A stretch of 64,000 bases of DNA from Pontibacter mucosus (GTDB lineage Bacteria > Bacteroidota > Bacteroidia > Cytophagales > Hymenobacteraceae): positions 496,001 through 560,000 of the forward strand of contig NZ_QBKI01000002.1 of assembly GCF_003054055.1 (NCBI RefSeq), read 5' to 3'. Each line of letters begins with the position of its first letter. Position 1 is the stretch's first letter. The position numbers and the translations under genes were made by a program. This document shows positions 63,501-64,000 of the stretch, piece by piece. The notes under the pieces are model-generated. The model made no database searches and was not told the origin of the DNA. It was given only the letters and a program-made list of their open reading frames with translations.

Positions 63501-64000
63501 AGCTATCAACTGACGGCGCGGGCAATAGACAACGCCGGCGTCTCGGCTACCTCTGCAGCGGTAAATATAACAGTTTCCGACCCTGCCAATACTTCCCCAG
63601 CGGTAGCAATCACTTCCCCGGCAAACAACACCACTTTCACCGCACCGGCCACGATCACGATTGATGCTAGTGCCTCGGATACGGACGGCAGCATAGTCAA
63701 AGTGGAGTTTTTCCAGGGCACGACTAAACTCGGGGAGGATACCAGCAGCCCGTACAGTTTTACCTGGAGCGGCGTGGTGGCGGGCACTTACACATTGACG
63801 GCGCAGGCAACGGATAACCTGGGGGCAACTACTACATCTGCCGGGGTGAATGTAACGGTAAACGCCCCGGCTAACAGCGCCCCAACTGTAGCAATCACGT
63901 CGCCTGCAAGCAATGCCACTTTTACTGCCCCGGCGAGTATTAATATTGCGGCCTCGGCCTCTGATACAGACGGAACGGTGAGCAAAGTAGAGTTTTACAG
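60552..64000 (+). CDS. Giant secreted mosaic protein: N,N-dimethylformamidase-beta-like domain, DUF4082 and Ig-like modules (3' end beyond window)
   Basis: The ATG at 60552 opens a frame with no stop before the window edge (1149 codons seen). Residues 1-63 include a long N-region and a hydrophobic signal ending near LPVAAQ. An N-terminal beta-sandwich is followed by a region (about 206-525) with LFQTSDATWQAYNVYGDNN, FLSVGHDEYWSGAHR and FFSGNEVYWKTRW, which matches the C-terminal domain of the N,N-dimethylformamidase beta subunit family. Then come one Ig-like module (559-650), DUF4082 (656-816) and at least four Ig-like modules. A T9SS tail is expected but unseen. Real substrate unknown. Confidence 0.88.
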   Translation, partial: MKRCNNPGNWLQAPRPCQVDVLPEANIDSFIRSRFSAWHVLLLKALFLLLFLRGISILPVAAQNAIVLENAKTGNPASEWQISGAGDLSIQGFATDISYNKGETARFKIKTSARAYTIAIYRLGFYQGNGARLQGTGTVTATLPQSQPNCLTNSSTGLLDCGNWAVSAQWAIPSTAVSGLYLAKLTRTDTGGSSHIVFIVRDDASTSDLLFQTSDATWQAYNVYGDNNNGKSLYTGSGGKAVKVSYNRPFVTRNGGGGGGPSEDWLFNAEYPMIRWIEANGYDVTYTTNVDSDRRGQLIKNHKVFLSVGHDEYWSGAHRAHVTAARDAGTSLAFFSGNEVYWKTRWENSIDGSGTTYRTLVCYKEGSSGENTCNGKCDPSPEWTGLWRSGCEYRTGDILVDGCQPENALTGQISWEENTVALQVPGTYGQLRFWRNTSVASLGSGQTATLTNGTIGYEWNAEQEAYRSTYPNGRILLSRTVINGKVHHLTLYKHTSGALVFGAGTVQYSWGLDSNHDRGSAAPSPAMQQATVNLFADMGAQPGSLRSGLVVATASTDTQAPVTAITSPAEGTNLPAGAAVTITGTASDANVIAGVEISTDGGNSWRLANGTTNWSFSWTPTTQGAAAIRARAFDDSGNIGVPVIVNVTIGGGTAPTCPCTVFQASAAPSGSLQNDGQALQLGMKFRSSTNGFVTGVRFYKQTGNTGTHTGQLYSSTGTLLASVVFQNETASGWQQASFSSPVAVTAGTTYLISYHSSGGGYSADDNGFSQAVVNGPLTGLQNGADGANGVYRYTASPAFPTSNYQSSNYFVDVVFETGSQPANQAPAVAITAPANNASFTAPASINITASASDTDGTVSKVEFFNGDTKLGEDLTSPYAYNWTGVVAGTYALTAKATDDKGAVTTSSTVNVTVSAPANQPPSVAITSPTNNATFTAPASITLSASASDADGSVSKVEFYNGATKLGEDLTSPYTYSWENVPAGSYQLTARAIDNAGVSATSAAVNITVSDPANTSPAVAITSPANNTTFTAPATITIDASASDTDGSIVKVEFFQGTTKLGEDTSSPYSFTWSGVVAGTYTLTAQATDNLGATTTSAGVNVTVNAPANSAPTVAITSPASNATFTAPASINIAASASDTDGTVSKVEFY
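62577..63000 (+). repeat. DUF4082 cassette copy 4 (in the second giant gene)
   Basis: Nearly identical DNA to copy 1 in the first giant gene. The match continues past the domain into the following Ig-like module up to about 63140, matching 56046-56180, so the homologous block spans a domain boundary and two genes. Confidence 0.9.

Larger units (their letters stand above)
1..64000. repeat. Dispersed over-represented heptamer AAGTATA/TATACTT
   Basis: By hand I counted about 36 copies in positions 1-16200, against about 2 expected with equal base frequencies and fewer in DNA of this GC content. Copies occur on both strands, in gaps and in coding DNA, and in different reading frames (for example TTT-ATA-CTT and TTA-TAC-TTT). 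AAGTATAA is the commonest extension; AAGTATGG is a frequent variant. Full palindromes AAGTATACTT are at 8885-8894 and 35955-35964. The density continues through the exopolysaccharide locus. Confidence 0.85.

Overview
The window looks like chromosomal DNA of a Bacteroidota member, most like the Cytophagales/Hymenobacteraceae (Pontibacter-type). The basis is a fused nuoCD gene, a C-terminal type IX secretion (T9SS) sorting domain, an exosortase X/PID-CTERM pair, DUF4082 plus Ig-like secreted proteins, and starts that mostly lack Shine-Dalgarno sequences. The genus is inference; no rRNA or tRNA gene was seen.

Region 1 (1-16.2 kb, minus strand) is the respiratory complex I operon, read right to left: CBS-domain gene, nuoA, nuoB, nuoCD (fused), an alpha/beta hydrolase gene, nuoE, nuoF, nuoG, nuoH, nuoI, nuoJ, nuoK, nuoL, nuoM and nuoN (cut by the window edge). 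Two gaps hold clusters of palindromic hairpins sharing an exact 15-mer, and three gene ends abut a degenerate pyrimidine-rich repeat.

Region 2 (16.2-20.4 kb) is a junction. A 38-codon plus-strand reading frame is followed by a strong intrinsic terminator. Then come, on the minus strand, an initiating sugar-phosphate transferase and a three-gene sorting module: a tiny PID-CTERM protein, an exosortase (XrtX-like) and a small membrane protein.

Region 3 (20.4-52 kb, plus strand) is a large exopolysaccharide locus. It has three tandem paralogous GT-C type membrane proteins, nucleotide-sugar genes for two probable N-acylated amino sugars, a polyprenyl-phosphate sugar synthase with a small flippase, the export set wza-wzc-wzx, a wzy-like polymerase, about nine glycosyltransferases, two acyltransferases and GDP-L-fucose synthase. 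The expected flow is WcaJ-like priming, cytoplasmic assembly, Wzx flipping, Wzy polymerisation and Wza/Wzc export. The DPM-like synthase, flippase and GT-C proteins resemble a separate periplasmic glycosylation branch.

Region 4 (52-64 kb, plus strand) holds an outer-membrane barrel protein and two giant secreted mosaic proteins. One carries a deacetylase-like domain and a T9SS tail; the other carries an N,N-dimethylformamidase-beta-like domain and runs off the window. Both are built from Ig-like modules and nearly identical, GC-rich DUF4082 cassettes that look homogenised by recombination.

Across all regions the heptamer AAGTATA (or its complement) is strikingly over-represented, in genes and gaps, on both strands and in several reading frames. 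No known feature explains it.
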